DNA of 8,461 nt from Alphaproteobacteria bacterium (GCA_017632555.1 JAGBRF010000010.1:1-8461), one strand, 5' to 3'. Shown: positions 1 through 6,628, counted from the stretch's first letter. Notes: generated by a model from the letters alone, not told the origin. A program made the numbers and translations.

Positions 1-1069
1 GATTGCTTAAAATGATACCGCATCTTGCTTCCAATACAGCCAAAATCATATTTAATCGATTGGAATCCCAACCGACAACAGCCCGTCTGGGCGAAGTTCC
101 GAATGATTGAGCTACCAAAGCTTGCACTTCCACCAAAACAGGACGAGAACCTTCTATGCCCGCAAAAACACAAGAACCGGAAATATTTCCGCGTCTTTCC
201 GCCAAAAAAAGCGCCGAAGGATTTGCGACTTCCTGTAATCCTTGTTCTGTCATTTCAAATACGCCGATTTCATCGGTTGCACCAAAACGGTTTTTGACGG
301 CACGTAAAATTCTGAAATGATGACCGCGATCGCCTTCAAAATAAAGAACAGTATCAACCATGTGTTCCAAAACACGCGGACCGGCCAAAGTACCTTCTTT
401 GGTGACATGACCGACTAAAAATAAAATAAATCCTTTGCGTTTAGCCAATCGAATCAACTCATGACCGGCGGCACGAACTTGACCAACCGTACCTGGTGCA
501 GAATCCAACGTATCAACAAACATTGTTTGAATAGAGTCAATGACAACAACATCGGGCGCTTCGTTTGTATCCAATGTTGTTAGTATGTCGCGGACATTCA
601 TAGCACTGGCCAATTCAACTTTGGCATCGCTTAAACCCAAACGAATGGCGCGTAAACGGATTTGTTCAATGGACTCTTCACCGGAAATATACACGCATTT
701 GGTCGGACTTCCTTTTTTGTTGACACCATCAGCCAATTTGGCAACAGCTTGTAAGAGCAAGGTGGATTTACCAATGCCGGGGTCACCGCCGACCAAAATG
801 CAGGAACCTTCCACCAAACCGCCACCGCAAACGCGGTCCAACTCTGCAATTTGGGATTTTAAACGAAATATTTTTTCACTGACGCCTTTTAAGTCAACAA
901 AGTCAATTTTTCGCCCGCTTTTTCCGGCAACGGACTTGCTTGTTTCCGGGGCCACAATGGCTTCTTCCTGAATGGTGTTCCATTTACCGCAAGCTTCACA
1001 CTTGCCCGCCCATTTGGCATAGACAGCACCACATTCTTGGCAAACAAATTGAGTTGTTGCTTTTGCCAT
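1..1069 (-). CDS. radA: DNA repair protein RadA, C-terminus cut by window edge
   Basis: RadA (Sms) is a RecA-like ATPase and hexameric helicase that promotes branch migration of recombination intermediates in the cytoplasm. About 356 residues are visible; the family is usually about 450-460, so roughly the last 100 residues (most of the Lon-like domain) lie beyond the left edge. Seen: an N-terminal four-cysteine zinc finger (C10, C13, C24, C27), a Walker A motif GDPGIGKST at about residues 95-103, a Walker B-like VVVIDSIQT stretch, and the RadA hallmark KNRFG at 259-263. The ATG at 1067-1069 follows a GAGGGA ribosome-binding site lying in the end of mlaF, with only 2 bases between the mlaF stop and this start, so translation is probably coupled. 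It is the last visible gene of the mlaE-mlaF-radA transcript. Identification is firm. Confidence 0.96.
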   Translation of the reverse strand, partial: MAKATTQFVCQECGAVYAKWAGKCEACGKWNTIQEEAIVAPETSKSVAGKSGRKIDFVDLKGVSEKIFRLKSQIAELDRVCGGGLVEGSCILVGGDPGIGKSTLLLQAVAKLADGVNKKGSPTKCVYISGEESIEQIRLRAIRLGLSDAKVELASAMNVRDILTTLDTNEAPDVVVIDSIQTMFVDTLDSAPGTVGQVRAAGHELIRLAKRKGFILFLVGHVTKEGTLAGPRVLEHMVDTVLYFEGDRGHHFRILRAVKNRFGATDEIGVFEMTEQGLQEVANPSALFLAERRGNISGSCVFAGIEGSRPVLVEVQALVAQSFGTSPRRAVVGWDSNRLNMILAVLEARCGIILSN

Positions 1070-1071
1070 CT

Positions 1072-1887
1072 TTATTCCCTCACGGACATATTGATCGGAC
1101 CTGTCGCAGAGCCGGTAATAAATTGTTTAACATAAGGATTTGTTGTCTTTTCTATTTCTTTAACTGTTCCAATCCAAATGATTTTGCCTTCATAAAGCAT
1201 TGCTATACGGTCGGCAATTTTACGGGCGGAAGCCATGTCATGCGTAATTGTCAGTGCCGTTGCACCCAATTTTTTAACGCAAGAAACAATCAAATCGTTG
1301 ATAACATCGGACATAATCGGATCCAATCCGGTTGTCGGTTCATCAAAGAAAATAATTTGCGGATTTGTTGCAATAGCACGCGCCAATCCGACACGCTTTT
1401 TCATACCGCCGGACAAATCGGCTGGGTACATATCGGCAACATCTTTTTTTAATCCGACTTGTCTTAATTTTTCAATAGCAATAGCTTTGGCTTGTTTTTT
1501 ATCCATTTTTTGCCCTTGCATTAAACCGAAAGCCACATTTTCCCAAACACTCATACTGTCAAACAAAGCCGCCCCTTGAAACAACATACCGATTTGGCTG
1601 TTGATTTGTTCGCGGTCACGTGCAGTCATGTTCAAAATGTTTTGACCATCGATTTCAATAGCGCCTTTATCCGGTGCCAACAAACCCAAAATACATTTTA
1701 ATGTGACGGACTTGCCGGTTCCCGATCCGCCGATGATGACCAAGGATTCACCTTTTTTTATTTCCAAATTCATACCATTTAGAACATTCTTTTTTCCAAA
1801 GGATTTATGAACGTCCATCATTTTAATTTTGGGCGTATTGCCTTTGACTAAAACTCTTTTTTTTGATCTTTTGAAAAATGAAAACAT
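1072..1887 (-). CDS. mlaF: MlaF-like ABC transporter ATP-binding protein
   Basis: This is the cytoplasmic ATPase of an Mla/MCE-type phospholipid transporter, which moves lipids between inner and outer membranes; it should pair with the permease encoded just upstream. Counting 271 residues from the ATG at 1885-1887: Walker A GGSGTGKS at 53-60, Q-loop near Q104, ABC signature LSGGMKKR at 158-165, Walker B and catalytic Glu in IIFFDEP at 178-184, and switch His216. E. coli MlaF is of similar length. A longer reading from a TTG at 1893 adds two residues, but the AAGGA at 1895-1899 sits 7 bases from the ATG and only 1 base from the TTG, so the ATG is chosen. The N-terminus is lysine/arginine-rich. 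The family is certain; the exact substrate (phospholipid or another lipid) is inferred from the partner and not visible here. No MlaD, MlaC or MlaB gene is in the window. Confidence 0.92.
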   Translation of the reverse strand: MFSFFKRSKKRVLVKGNTPKIKMMDVHKSFGKKNVLNGMNLEIKKGESLVIIGGSGTGKSVTLKCILGLLAPDKGAIEIDGQNILNMTARDREQINSQIGMLFQGAALFDSMSVWENVAFGLMQGQKMDKKQAKAIAIEKLRQVGLKKDVADMYPADLSGGMKKRVGLARAIATNPQIIFFDEPTTGLDPIMSDVINDLIVSCVKKLGATALTITHDMASARKIADRIAMLYEGKIIWIGTVKEIEKTTNPYVKQFITGSATGPINMSVRE

Positions 1888-1894
1888 AGACAAT

Positions 1895-1899
1895 TCCTT
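1895..1899 (-). promoter_or_regulatory. Ribosome-binding site deciding the mlaF start
   Basis: AAGGA directly follows the TAA stop of mlaE and lies 7 bases before the ATG at 1885-1887. The in-frame TTG at 1891-1893 would be only 1 base away, so it is not a plausible start. Confidence 0.75.
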
Positions 1900-2673
1900 T
1901 TATGTTTGGAAGAAAATTTCCGTGATTATATAGTTAAAAATCAAAATCAAAATGGAAGATGATACAACGGCGTTTGTTGTCGCGGCACCAACGCCTTGTG
2001 CACCGCCTTTTGAATAAAAACCGTTATAGCAACCCATTAAAGCAATAATAAATCCGAACACGGCCGCTTTAACCAAACCGGAAATAACGTCCATCGGTTG
2101 CATAAAGTTCCATGTGTTGACCAAATAAGAAGTCGCATTGAAATCCAATTTATAGACGCCGATTAAATAACCGCCGCAAATACCCAACACATCACCGATT
2201 AAAACCAAAATAGGCAACATCAACAATCCGGCGATGATACGGGGGGAAATTAAATACTTAAAAGGATTTGTCGATAAAGTGGACAGGGCGTCAATTTGTT
2301 CCGTAACGCGCATTGTTCCCAATTCTGCCGCCATAGCCGCACCGATTCGTCCGGCAACCATCAAGCCTGCCATAACGGGCGCCAATTCACGTGTAACGGC
2401 AATCCATACAACCATGGAAACAGCACCTTCCGCTGAAACACGTGCAAAACCGGTGTATGTTTGCAGTGCAATAACCATACCGGCGAAAGTCGTTGTCAAC
2501 GCAACAACGGGAAGAGAATAAAAGCCGATTTCCAAAAATTGTAAAAGCAACTGTTTAAAATAAAACGGTGGCGTAATACAACTGCACAACGTTTTGAAAG
2601 TAAAAATACCCAAACGTCCGGCGGCTTCGAAAAAGTTAATAAAGACACGTCCAATCAATCGTACGAATTCCAT
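1900..2673 (-). CDS. mlaE: MlaE/YrbE-family ABC transporter permease
   Basis: This is the inner-membrane permease of an MCE/Mla-type lipid transporter. The 257-residue length matches the family (E. coli MlaE is about 260). The family hallmark is clear: ELGTMRVTEQIDAL at about residues 117-130, preceded by the conserved TRELAPVMAGLMVAGRIGAAM stretch (residues 94-114). Hydrophobic segments near 50-70, 86-116, 145-175, 198-216 and 238-254 fit the multi-helix permease fold, and the amphipathic N-terminus (residues 1-30) fits the interfacial helix of this family. The start is the ATG at 2671-2673, with AGAGGA about 9 bases upstream. It is the first gene of a three-gene minus-strand operon, 12 bases ahead of mlaF. 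MCE (MlaD) and periplasmic carrier (MlaC) genes are not adjacent here, so they would have to be encoded elsewhere. Confidence 0.93.
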   Translation of the reverse strand: MEFVRLIGRVFINFFEAAGRLGIFTFKTLCSCITPPFYFKQLLLQFLEIGFYSLPVVALTTTFAGMVIALQTYTGFARVSAEGAVSMVVWIAVTRELAPVMAGLMVAGRIGAAMAAELGTMRVTEQIDALSTLSTNPFKYLISPRIIAGLLMLPILVLIGDVLGICGGYLIGVYKLDFNATSYLVNTWNFMQPMDVISGLVKAAVFGFIIALMGCYNGFYSKGGAQGVGAATTNAVVSSSILILIFNYIITEIFFQT

Positions 2674-2706
2674 TTTTTCATATCCTCTTTCAATGTTTGT
2701 GTTTGG

Positions 2707-2735
2707 AGTATAGATGACTTTTAATTTTTTGACAA
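2707..2735 (-). promoter_or_regulatory. Sigma70-type promoter for mlaE-mlaF-radA
   Basis: Read on the minus strand, a -35 box TTGTCA (2735-2730) and a -10 box TATACT (2712-2707) are separated by exactly 17 bases. The expected transcript start near 2700 leaves a leader of about 27 bases before mlaE. Both boxes are close to consensus. Confidence 0.7.
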
Positions 2736-2756
2736 TAAAAAAAAGTAAAATTTAAT
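2729..2756 (+). promoter_or_regulatory. Candidate upstream lexA promoter
   Basis: TTGACA (2729-2734) is followed after 16 bases by TTTAAT (2751-2756). The -35 hexamer overlaps that of the divergent mlaE promoter, because TTGACAA reads as TTGTCAA on the other strand. A transcript from here would start near 2763, upstream of the SOS box. The region is AT-rich, so chance similarity is possible. Confidence 0.35.
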
Positions 2757-2766
2757 GAAAAAGGTA

Positions 2767-2795
2767 TTGACACAAAAAAAGAACTAATGTAGAAC
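2767..2795 (+). promoter_or_regulatory. lexA promoter overlapping the SOS box
   Basis: A perfect TTGACA -35 (2767-2772) is followed after 17 bases by TAGAAC (2790-2795) as a -10 box. The -10 and the adjacent spacer are covered by the LexA operator, so bound LexA would block RNA polymerase directly. The expected start is near 2802, giving a leader of roughly 27 bases before the lexA ATG. Confidence 0.65.
2781..2795 (+). promoter_or_regulatory. LexA operator (alphaproteobacterial SOS box)
   Basis: GAAC at 2781-2784 and GAAC at 2792-2795 are separated by 7 bases (TAATGTA). Read on the other strand this is GTTC-N7-GTTC, the direct-repeat SOS box known from alphaproteobacteria and distinct from the palindromic CTGT-N8-ACAG box of gammaproteobacteria. 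Its position immediately upstream of lexA fits autorepression. Confidence 0.88.
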
Positions 2796-2814
2796 AAAAG
2801 TAGAATATTTGATG

Positions 2815-2820
2815 AAAGGA
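2815..2820 (+). promoter_or_regulatory. Ribosome-binding site deciding the lexA start
   Basis: AAAGGA lies 8 bases before the ATG at 2829. The in-frame ATG at 2820 overlaps this site and so cannot use it. The 2829 start also gives the family-typical MLTxKQ amino terminus. Confidence 0.75.
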
Positions 2821-2828
2821 TGAATATA

Positions 2829-3476
2829 ATGCTGACAAAAAAACAACATCAATTGCTTTTGTTTATCTCTGAAAGAATTGAAAAACAGGGCGTTTCTCCG
2901 TCTTATGACGAAATGCGCGAAGCTTTACAATTAAAATCAAAATCCGGTATTTTCAGATTATTGAGTGCGTTGGAAGAACGGGGATTTATTCGCCGGTTGC
3001 CTCATCGTGCAAGGGCGTTGGACGTGTTGAAATTACCGCAAGCAAAAGTGGTGCCTATTTCAAATCCGATTGTTGAATCCGCGCCGGTTGCCGAAGAAAT
3101 GGAAATTCCTTTGTATGGTAAGATTGCCGCCGGTACGCCGATTGAGGCGGTTCGTGATATGGAAACACGTATTCCCGTGCCTTTGTCACTGATGGGGCGT
3201 GGCGAACATTATGCTTTGAAGATAGAAGGGGATTCTATGATTGATGTCGGCATTATGGACGGCGACACCGTTATTATTCAACGGGCGGATACGGCTGAAA
3301 ACGGGGAAATTGTTGTTGCTTTGGTTGACGGGTTGGAAGTTACGTTAAAACGTTTCCGCAGACAAGGTTCTTCCATTGCGTTGGAACCGGAAAATCCGGC
3401 ATATCAAACACGTATTTTGCCGGCTTCCCGTGTTCGGGTTCAAGGAAAATTGGTTGCTTTGATGCGCCGGTATTAA
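2829..3476 (+). CDS. lexA: SOS repressor LexA
   Basis: LexA represses DNA-damage genes and cleaves itself when RecA filaments form. Numbering from the ATG at 2829 gives 215 residues. Residues 1-70 form the winged helix DNA-binding domain ([10 protein letters not shown] start, recognition region around 36-50). A linker of about 20 residues follows. The S24-type peptidase domain starts near residue 92, with the Ala101-Gly102 cleavage bond inside IAAGTP, nucleophile Ser136 in GDSM, and general base Lys174 in VTLKRF. All catalytic residues are present, so it should be a functional repressor. An in-frame ATG at 2820 would add three residues, but the ribosome-binding site and the conserved N-terminus favour 2829. 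An alphaproteobacterial SOS box overlaps its promoter. The gene lies 63 bases before ruvA in the same direction, an arrangement that would place ruvAB under the same control. Confidence 0.97.
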   Translation: MLTKKQHQLLLFISERIEKQGVSPSYDEMREALQLKSKSGIFRLLSALEERGFIRRLPHRARALDVLKLPQAKVVPISNPIVESAPVAEEMEIPLYGKIAAGTPIEAVRDMETRIPVPLSLMGRGEHYALKIEGDSMIDVGIMDGDTVIIQRADTAENGEIVVALVDGLEVTLKRFRRQGSSIALEPENPAYQTRILPASRVRVQGKLVALMRRY

Positions 3477-3492
3477 AAAAGAGCTTTTTTCT

Positions 3493-3520
3493 TTGCTAAA
3501 TTTTTTATTTCTGTTATAGT
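3493..3520 (+). promoter_or_regulatory. Weak candidate ruvA promoter
   Basis: TTGCTA (3493-3498) and TATAGT (3515-3520) are spaced by 16 bases in the lexA-ruvA gap. The implied start near 3527 would leave only about 13 bases before ruvA, barely enough to include the AAAGGA site. No GAAC-N7-GAAC box overlaps it. ruvAB may therefore rely on readthrough from lexA. Confidence 0.3.
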
Positions 3521-3539
3521 TTGGGGAAAAGGAAAACAA

Positions 3540-4154
3540 ATGATTGCAAAATTGACCGGAATTTTAGACAGCCTTTATGACGGCTTTTTGATACTGGACG
3601 TGGGCGGAGTCGGTTACCGCGTATTTTGTTCCAACAGAACATTATCTATGATGCCCGGAAAGGGAATGGCTTGTTCCCTTTTAATAGAAACGCAAGTGCG
3701 TGAGGATCACATTCACTTGTTTGGTTTTGCCGATGCACCGGAAAAAGAATGGTTCAATGTTTTGAATAATGTGCAGGGTGTGGGGGCAAAAGTTGCTTTG
3801 GCTATCTTGTCCGCTTTGTCACCAAATGATTTGTCGTTGGCCGTTGCGACCGGTGATTCAAAGGCTTTTACACGGGCAAGCGGTGTCGGTCCCAAATTGG
3901 CAACGCGTTTAATTACCGAATTAAAGGGAAAAGATGTAACAACGGGTGTTGTTTTGAATATTCCTTCCACTTTATCGGACGGCGCAAATACATCAAGTGT
4001 GGTGCAAGATGCTATTTCCGCTTTGGTGAATTTGGGTTACGGACGCAGTGAAGCCGGAATGGTTGTTGGCAATATATATCAGAATAATGAAAACGCAAAT
4101 GTTTCGGACTTAATTCGTTTGTCATTGAAAGAGATAGGTAAAAAGAATGGTTGA
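3540..4154 (+). CDS. ruvA: Holliday junction branch migration protein RuvA
   Basis: RuvA binds four-way DNA junctions as a tetramer and loads the RuvB motor for branch migration. The 204-residue length is typical. Seen: an N-terminal OB-fold domain (residues 1-64, beginning MIAKLTG, with GVGYRV at 24-28 and HLFGF near 59-63); a central domain with two helix-hairpin-helix motifs ([10 protein letters not shown] about 78-87, [11 protein letters not shown] about 114-123); an acidic/polar linker about 142-152; and a C-terminal RuvB-binding domain (about 153-200, [12 protein letters not shown]). The start at 3540 has AAAGGA 6-7 bases upstream. Its last 8 bases overlap the start of ruvB, typical of translational coupling that keeps subunit ratios fixed. 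ruvC, often found directly upstream in related bacteria, is not here; lexA is in its place. Confidence 0.97.
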   Translation: MIAKLTGILDSLYDGFLILDVGGVGYRVFCSNRTLSMMPGKGMACSLLIETQVREDHIHLFGFADAPEKEWFNVLNNVQGVGAKVALAILSALSPNDLSLAVATGDSKAFTRASGVGPKLATRLITELKGKDVTTGVVLNIPSTLSDGANTSSVVQDAISALVNLGYGRSEAGMVVGNIYQNNENANVSDLIRLSLKEIGKKNG

Positions 4155-5181
4155 TGAAAGAATTATTACCCCAAAACGTCAATCGGGTGAAGAAGAGTTT
4201 AATACTTCCATTCGTCCGCAAAATTTGGGCGAATTTATCGGACAAAAGCAAGCTTGTGATAATTTGCGTGTTTTTATTGCGGCCGCAAAGGAACGGGGGG
4301 ATTCTTTGGATCACGTTTTGTTGGCCGGTCCTCCGGGATTGGGGAAAACGACTTTGGCACAAATTATTGCCAAAGAATTGGGTGTTGGTTTTCGCCCATC
4401 TTCCGGTCCTATGATTTCAAAAGCAGGGGATTTGGCGGCTATTTTAACAAATTTGGAACCGCATGACGTTTTATTTATCGATGAAATTCATCGTTTGAAT
4501 TCGACTATTGAAGAAGTGCTTTATTCGGCAATGGAAGATTTCCAATTGGATTTGGTTATCGGGGAAGGGCCTGCGGCTCGTTCCGTTCGTATTGACTTGC
4601 CACCATTTACATTGGTGGGGGCCACAACCAGAACCGGATTATTGACAACTCCGTTAAGGGACCGGTTTGGTATTCCCATTCGGTTGAATTTCTATAATGT
4701 CGAAGATTTACAAAAAATTGTGACGCGTGCCGCATTGTTGTTGGGAATAGCAATTACCCCCGATGGTGCGCATGAAATTGCCCGCCGGTCACGTGGAACG
4801 CCGCGTGTAGCCGGTCGATTGCTTCGCCGTGTGCGTGATTTTGCCATTGTTGCGGGGAAAAAGGAAATTGATGCCGATATTGCCGATACGTCTTTGAAAC
4901 AATTAGATGTTGATAAAATGGGTTTGGATATGATGGATCGGCGTTATTTGCGTTGTATTGCCGAAAAATATAACGGCGGTCCGGTCGGTGCCGATACTTT
5001 GTCGGCGGCGTTATCGGAAGAACGCGATACAATCGAAGAAGTAATCGAACCTTATTTGATGCAGGAAGGATTGGTGCAAAGAACTCCGCGCGGTCGTGTT
5101 TTAACGGCTTTCGGGTTTAATCAAATCGGATTAAAAGCGCCGGCCGTATCGCAAACATTATTTGATGAATTGGAAAGTTAA
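4147..5181 (+). CDS. ruvB: Holliday junction ATP-dependent helicase RuvB
   Basis: RuvB is the AAA+ hexameric motor that drives Holliday junction branch migration with RuvA. The 344-residue length is standard. Seen in order: the N-terminal [11 protein letters not shown] motif (23-33), Walker A GPPGLGKT (61-68), Walker B with the DEIH box (FIDEIH 110-115), sensor 1 GATTR (158-162), arginine finger region PLRDRFG (169-175, probably Arg171), sensor 2 [16 protein letters not shown] (216-231), and a C-terminal winged helix domain (about 255-335, with RRYLRC, GGPVG and a TPRGR motif at 313-317). All key residues appear intact. The ATG at 4147 lies inside the end of ruvA with AGG 8 bases upstream. 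The stop is followed 1 base later by the start of the thioesterase gene, so they are surely co-transcribed. Confidence 0.98.
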   Translation: MVDERIITPKRQSGEEEFNTSIRPQNLGEFIGQKQACDNLRVFIAAAKERGDSLDHVLLAGPPGLGKTTLAQIIAKELGVGFRPSSGPMISKAGDLAAILTNLEPHDVLFIDEIHRLNSTIEEVLYSAMEDFQLDLVIGEGPAARSVRIDLPPFTLVGATTRTGLLTTPLRDRFGIPIRLNFYNVEDLQKIVTRAALLLGIAITPDGAHEIARRSRGTPRVAGRLLRRVRDFAIVAGKKEIDADIADTSLKQLDVDKMGLDMMDRRYLRCIAEKYNGGPVGADTLSAALSEERDTIEEVIEPYLMQEGLVQRTPRGRVLTAFGFNQIGLKAPAVSQTLFDELES

Positions 5182-5182
5182 A

Positions 5183-5581
5183 ATGCCTCACACATTTGAT
5201 TTGCGCGTTTATTATGAAGATACAGATGCCGGTGGCATTGTTTACCACGCTAATTATTTGTGCTTTGCTGAACGGGCAAGGACGGAATTTTTGCATAAGT
5301 TGGGCTTTTCCAATCATAAGATGTTGTCCGAAGATATCGGAATTGTTGTCAGCCATTTGGAAATCGATTATAAACAACCGGCGTATTTGGAAGATAAATT
5401 GACGGTTGAAACTTCTGTTTTGAAAATGGGGGCGGCAACAATGCTTTTAAAGCAGGATATTAAAAGAAAAGATGATTTAATTGCCAGCTTGAAAGTTTCC
5501 GTTGTCTTTATAAAAGTATCGGAAAAAAAGCCAATCCGTATTCCCGAAGCTTTTCGAAATCTGGTTGACGTACAGAGTTAA
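5183..5581 (+). CDS. ybgC: YbgC-type acyl-CoA thioesterase (hotdog fold)
   Basis: This is a small cytoplasmic thioesterase of the 4-hydroxybenzoyl-CoA thioesterase / YbgC family, expected to hydrolyse acyl-CoA thioesters; in many Proteobacteria it accompanies the Tol-Pal envelope genes. Numbering from the ATG at 5183 gives 132 residues, the usual size. The active-site signature is present: YYEDTDAGGIVYHANY at residues 10-25, with Asp15 the expected catalytic residue, followed by FAERARTEF on the central helix. In-frame ATGs at 5162 and 5165 lie inside ruvB; the 5183 start is preferred because GGAAAG is about 5 bases upstream and the MPHTF start fits the family. The ruvB-ybgC order is known in Proteobacteria, but the usual downstream tolQ is absent: an ankyrin gene with its own promoter follows 4 bases after the stop. 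Confidence 0.92.
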   Translation: MPHTFDLRVYYEDTDAGGIVYHANYLCFAERARTEFLHKLGFSNHKMLSEDIGIVVSHLEIDYKQPAYLEDKLTVETSVLKMGAATMLLKQDIKRKDDLIASLKVSVVFIKVSEKKPIRIPEAFRNLVDVQS

Positions 5582-5584
5582 GAA

Positions 5585-5613
5585 TTGACATTTGTCTAAT
5601 TTTATGGTAAAAC
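5585..5613 (+). promoter_or_regulatory. Promoter of the ankyrin gene
   Basis: A perfect TTGACA (5585-5590) is followed after 17 bases by TAAAAC (5608-5613), with a TGG directly before the -10 that fits an extended -10 element. It begins 4 bases after the ybgC stop. The expected start is near 5620, leaving a leader of about 37 bases. Confidence 0.68.
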
Positions 5614-5656
5614 AGCCGTTTTAGAGGTGTTTACTAACTATAAAAAGGATGAAATG

Positions 5657-6508
5657 ATGTACGACTTAGACTTTTATGAAACAGATTCTGTATATGATTC
5701 AGAATATATGACCCTGGCTGGTGAGTGGGAAGATGCTTGGAATGACGTTCCTTGGGATTTTGCATCTCACGAAGATGTTTTGGGTTGTGTAGAAGTTAAA
5801 ATCAGAGATAAATATAATGTAAATATGCGGGATAAAAATAACAGAACGCCATTGCTTCTTGCCGCAAAATATAATCATGAAGGCGCATTGGCCTGTATAA
5901 TGACAGTGGATAAGAATTTGGAAGTTATGGATTATGATGGAAAAACGGCTTTAATGTATTGCGCCGAAAACGGAAGTGAAGCATCTGTCAAACTGTTATT
6001 GAGTTCCTTTGTTGAAGTTGATACCATGGATCCTTATGGTAAAACGGCTTTGTTCCTTAGTGTCGAAAACAATCATCCCGAAGTTGCTCGAATTTTGATG
6101 AATATGCATCCGAACCTTGACGTTCAAGATCAATATAAAGGAGACACGGCTTTGATGAAAGCGGTTGAAAATGAAGATATTCAATTGGTTGGGGACTTGA
6201 TAAATGCAGGGGCTTCTTTGAACCTTCGAAACTATAACGGCGAAACGGCTTTGTTAAAGGCTACTGCTATCGGGAAAAAGTTTATCATGCGCAAATTGTT
6301 GGAGGCCGGTGCGGATATGAATATAAAAGATATAAAAGGTAAAACACCGATGACGGTGGCAGTGGAAATGGAAGACTGGGAACTTGTTGAAGAATTGGAA
6401 CGTTATATTCCAAAAGAAAAACAACAAGATTCATCGATTGAAAAATTATGCAATCATAAAACGATTTGCCCGGTAATGGCGGCTTTAACACGTCAAAGAA
6501 CAAGCTAA
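5657..6508 (+). CDS. Ankyrin-repeat protein of unknown function
   Basis: A protein of 283 residues built mostly of ankyrin repeats, which are protein-binding scaffolds; no catalytic domain is visible. The first 58 residues are acidic and aromatic (three Trp, at 24, 28 and 33, and several Tyr) and match no family I know. Six repeats follow at about 59-91, 92-124, 125-157, 158-191, 192-224 and 225-252. Each has the (G)xTAL/TPL core, and the fourth carries one extra residue. The tail (253-283) is polar, with two cysteines (C265, C271). There is no signal peptide or membrane segment, so it is probably cytoplasmic or secreted by a specialised route. The start is one of two adjacent ATGs (5654, 5657); AAGGA at 5645-5649 is best spaced (7 bases) for 5657. 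A GTG at 5627 would add ten more residues but has no good ribosome site. The gene has its own promoter and terminator and looks monocistronic. Its partner is unknown. Confidence 0.85.
   Translation: MYDLDFYETDSVYDSEYMTLAGEWEDAWNDVPWDFASHEDVLGCVEVKIRDKYNVNMRDKNNRTPLLLAAKYNHEGALACIMTVDKNLEVMDYDGKTALMYCAENGSEASVKLLLSSFVEVDTMDPYGKTALFLSVENNHPEVARILMNMHPNLDVQDQYKGDTALMKAVENEDIQLVGDLINAGASLNLRNYNGETALLKATAIGKKFIMRKLLEAGADMNIKDIKGKTPMTVAVEMEDWELVEELERYIPKEKQQDSSIEKLCNHKTICPVMAALTRQRTS
5945..6252 (+). repeat. Degenerate 99-bp DNA repeat encoding ankyrin units
   Basis: The octamer ACGGCTTT recurs at 5945, 6044, 6146 and 6245, spaced 99, 102 and 99 bases. It encodes the T-A-L core of successive ankyrin repeats. 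The 102 spacing matches the single-residue insertion in the fourth repeat. Sequence between the octamers has diverged, so the duplication is old. Confidence 0.75.
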
Positions 6509-6536
6509 AATAAAACCCTTTTGGTTGCTTTTAATT

Positions 6537-6567
6537 CACCCTTGACGAAAGTTGAGGGTGTTTTTTT
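6537..6567 (+). terminator. Intrinsic terminator after the ankyrin gene
   Basis: A 10-bp stem (6537-6546 with 6551-6560; six Watson-Crick pairs CACCCT/AGGGTG, then two wobble pairs, A-U and C-G) is closed by a GAAA tetraloop of the GNRA class and followed by seven T (6561-6567). It is a textbook terminator, 28 bases after the stop, and separates the ankyrin unit from the S10 operon. Confidence 0.92.
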
Positions 6568-6599
6568 GCACTTTTGCTGAAAAAAGTTTTAAAAAGTGC

Positions 6600-6628
6600 T
6601 TGACAAGTTCTTTATTTTATGAAATAAT
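6600..6628 (+). promoter_or_regulatory. Promoter of the S10 ribosomal operon
   Basis: A perfect TTGACA (6600-6605) is followed after 17 bases by AATAAT (6623-6628), preceded by TGA that fits an extended -10. The predicted transcript start near 6635 gives a leader of about 190 bases before rpsJ. It lies just downstream of the ankyrin terminator, which supports it as the main promoter of the operon. Confidence 0.72.

Noticed and set aside
540..971. Plus-strand open frame of 143 codons opposite radA
   Set aside because: It lies fully antisense to a clear RadA with conserved motifs, and its protein has no recognisable features.
2820..2828. Upstream in-frame ATG for lexA
   Set aside because: It overlaps the AAAGGA ribosome-binding site, and the family N-terminus begins at the next ATG (2829).
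3475..3490. A6-GAGC-T6 inverted repeat after lexA as a terminator
   Set aside because: The stem would be six A-U pairs only, too weak for an efficient intrinsic terminator; readthrough into ruvA is more likely.
4012..4362. Minus-strand open frame of 116 codons opposite ruvA/ruvB
   Set aside because: It is antisense to two well-conserved genes and has no promoter, ribosome site or family resemblance.
5627..5653. GTG start adding residues to the ankyrin protein
   Set aside because: There is no well-placed ribosome-binding site, while AAGGA at 5645-5649 fits the ATGs at 5654/5657.
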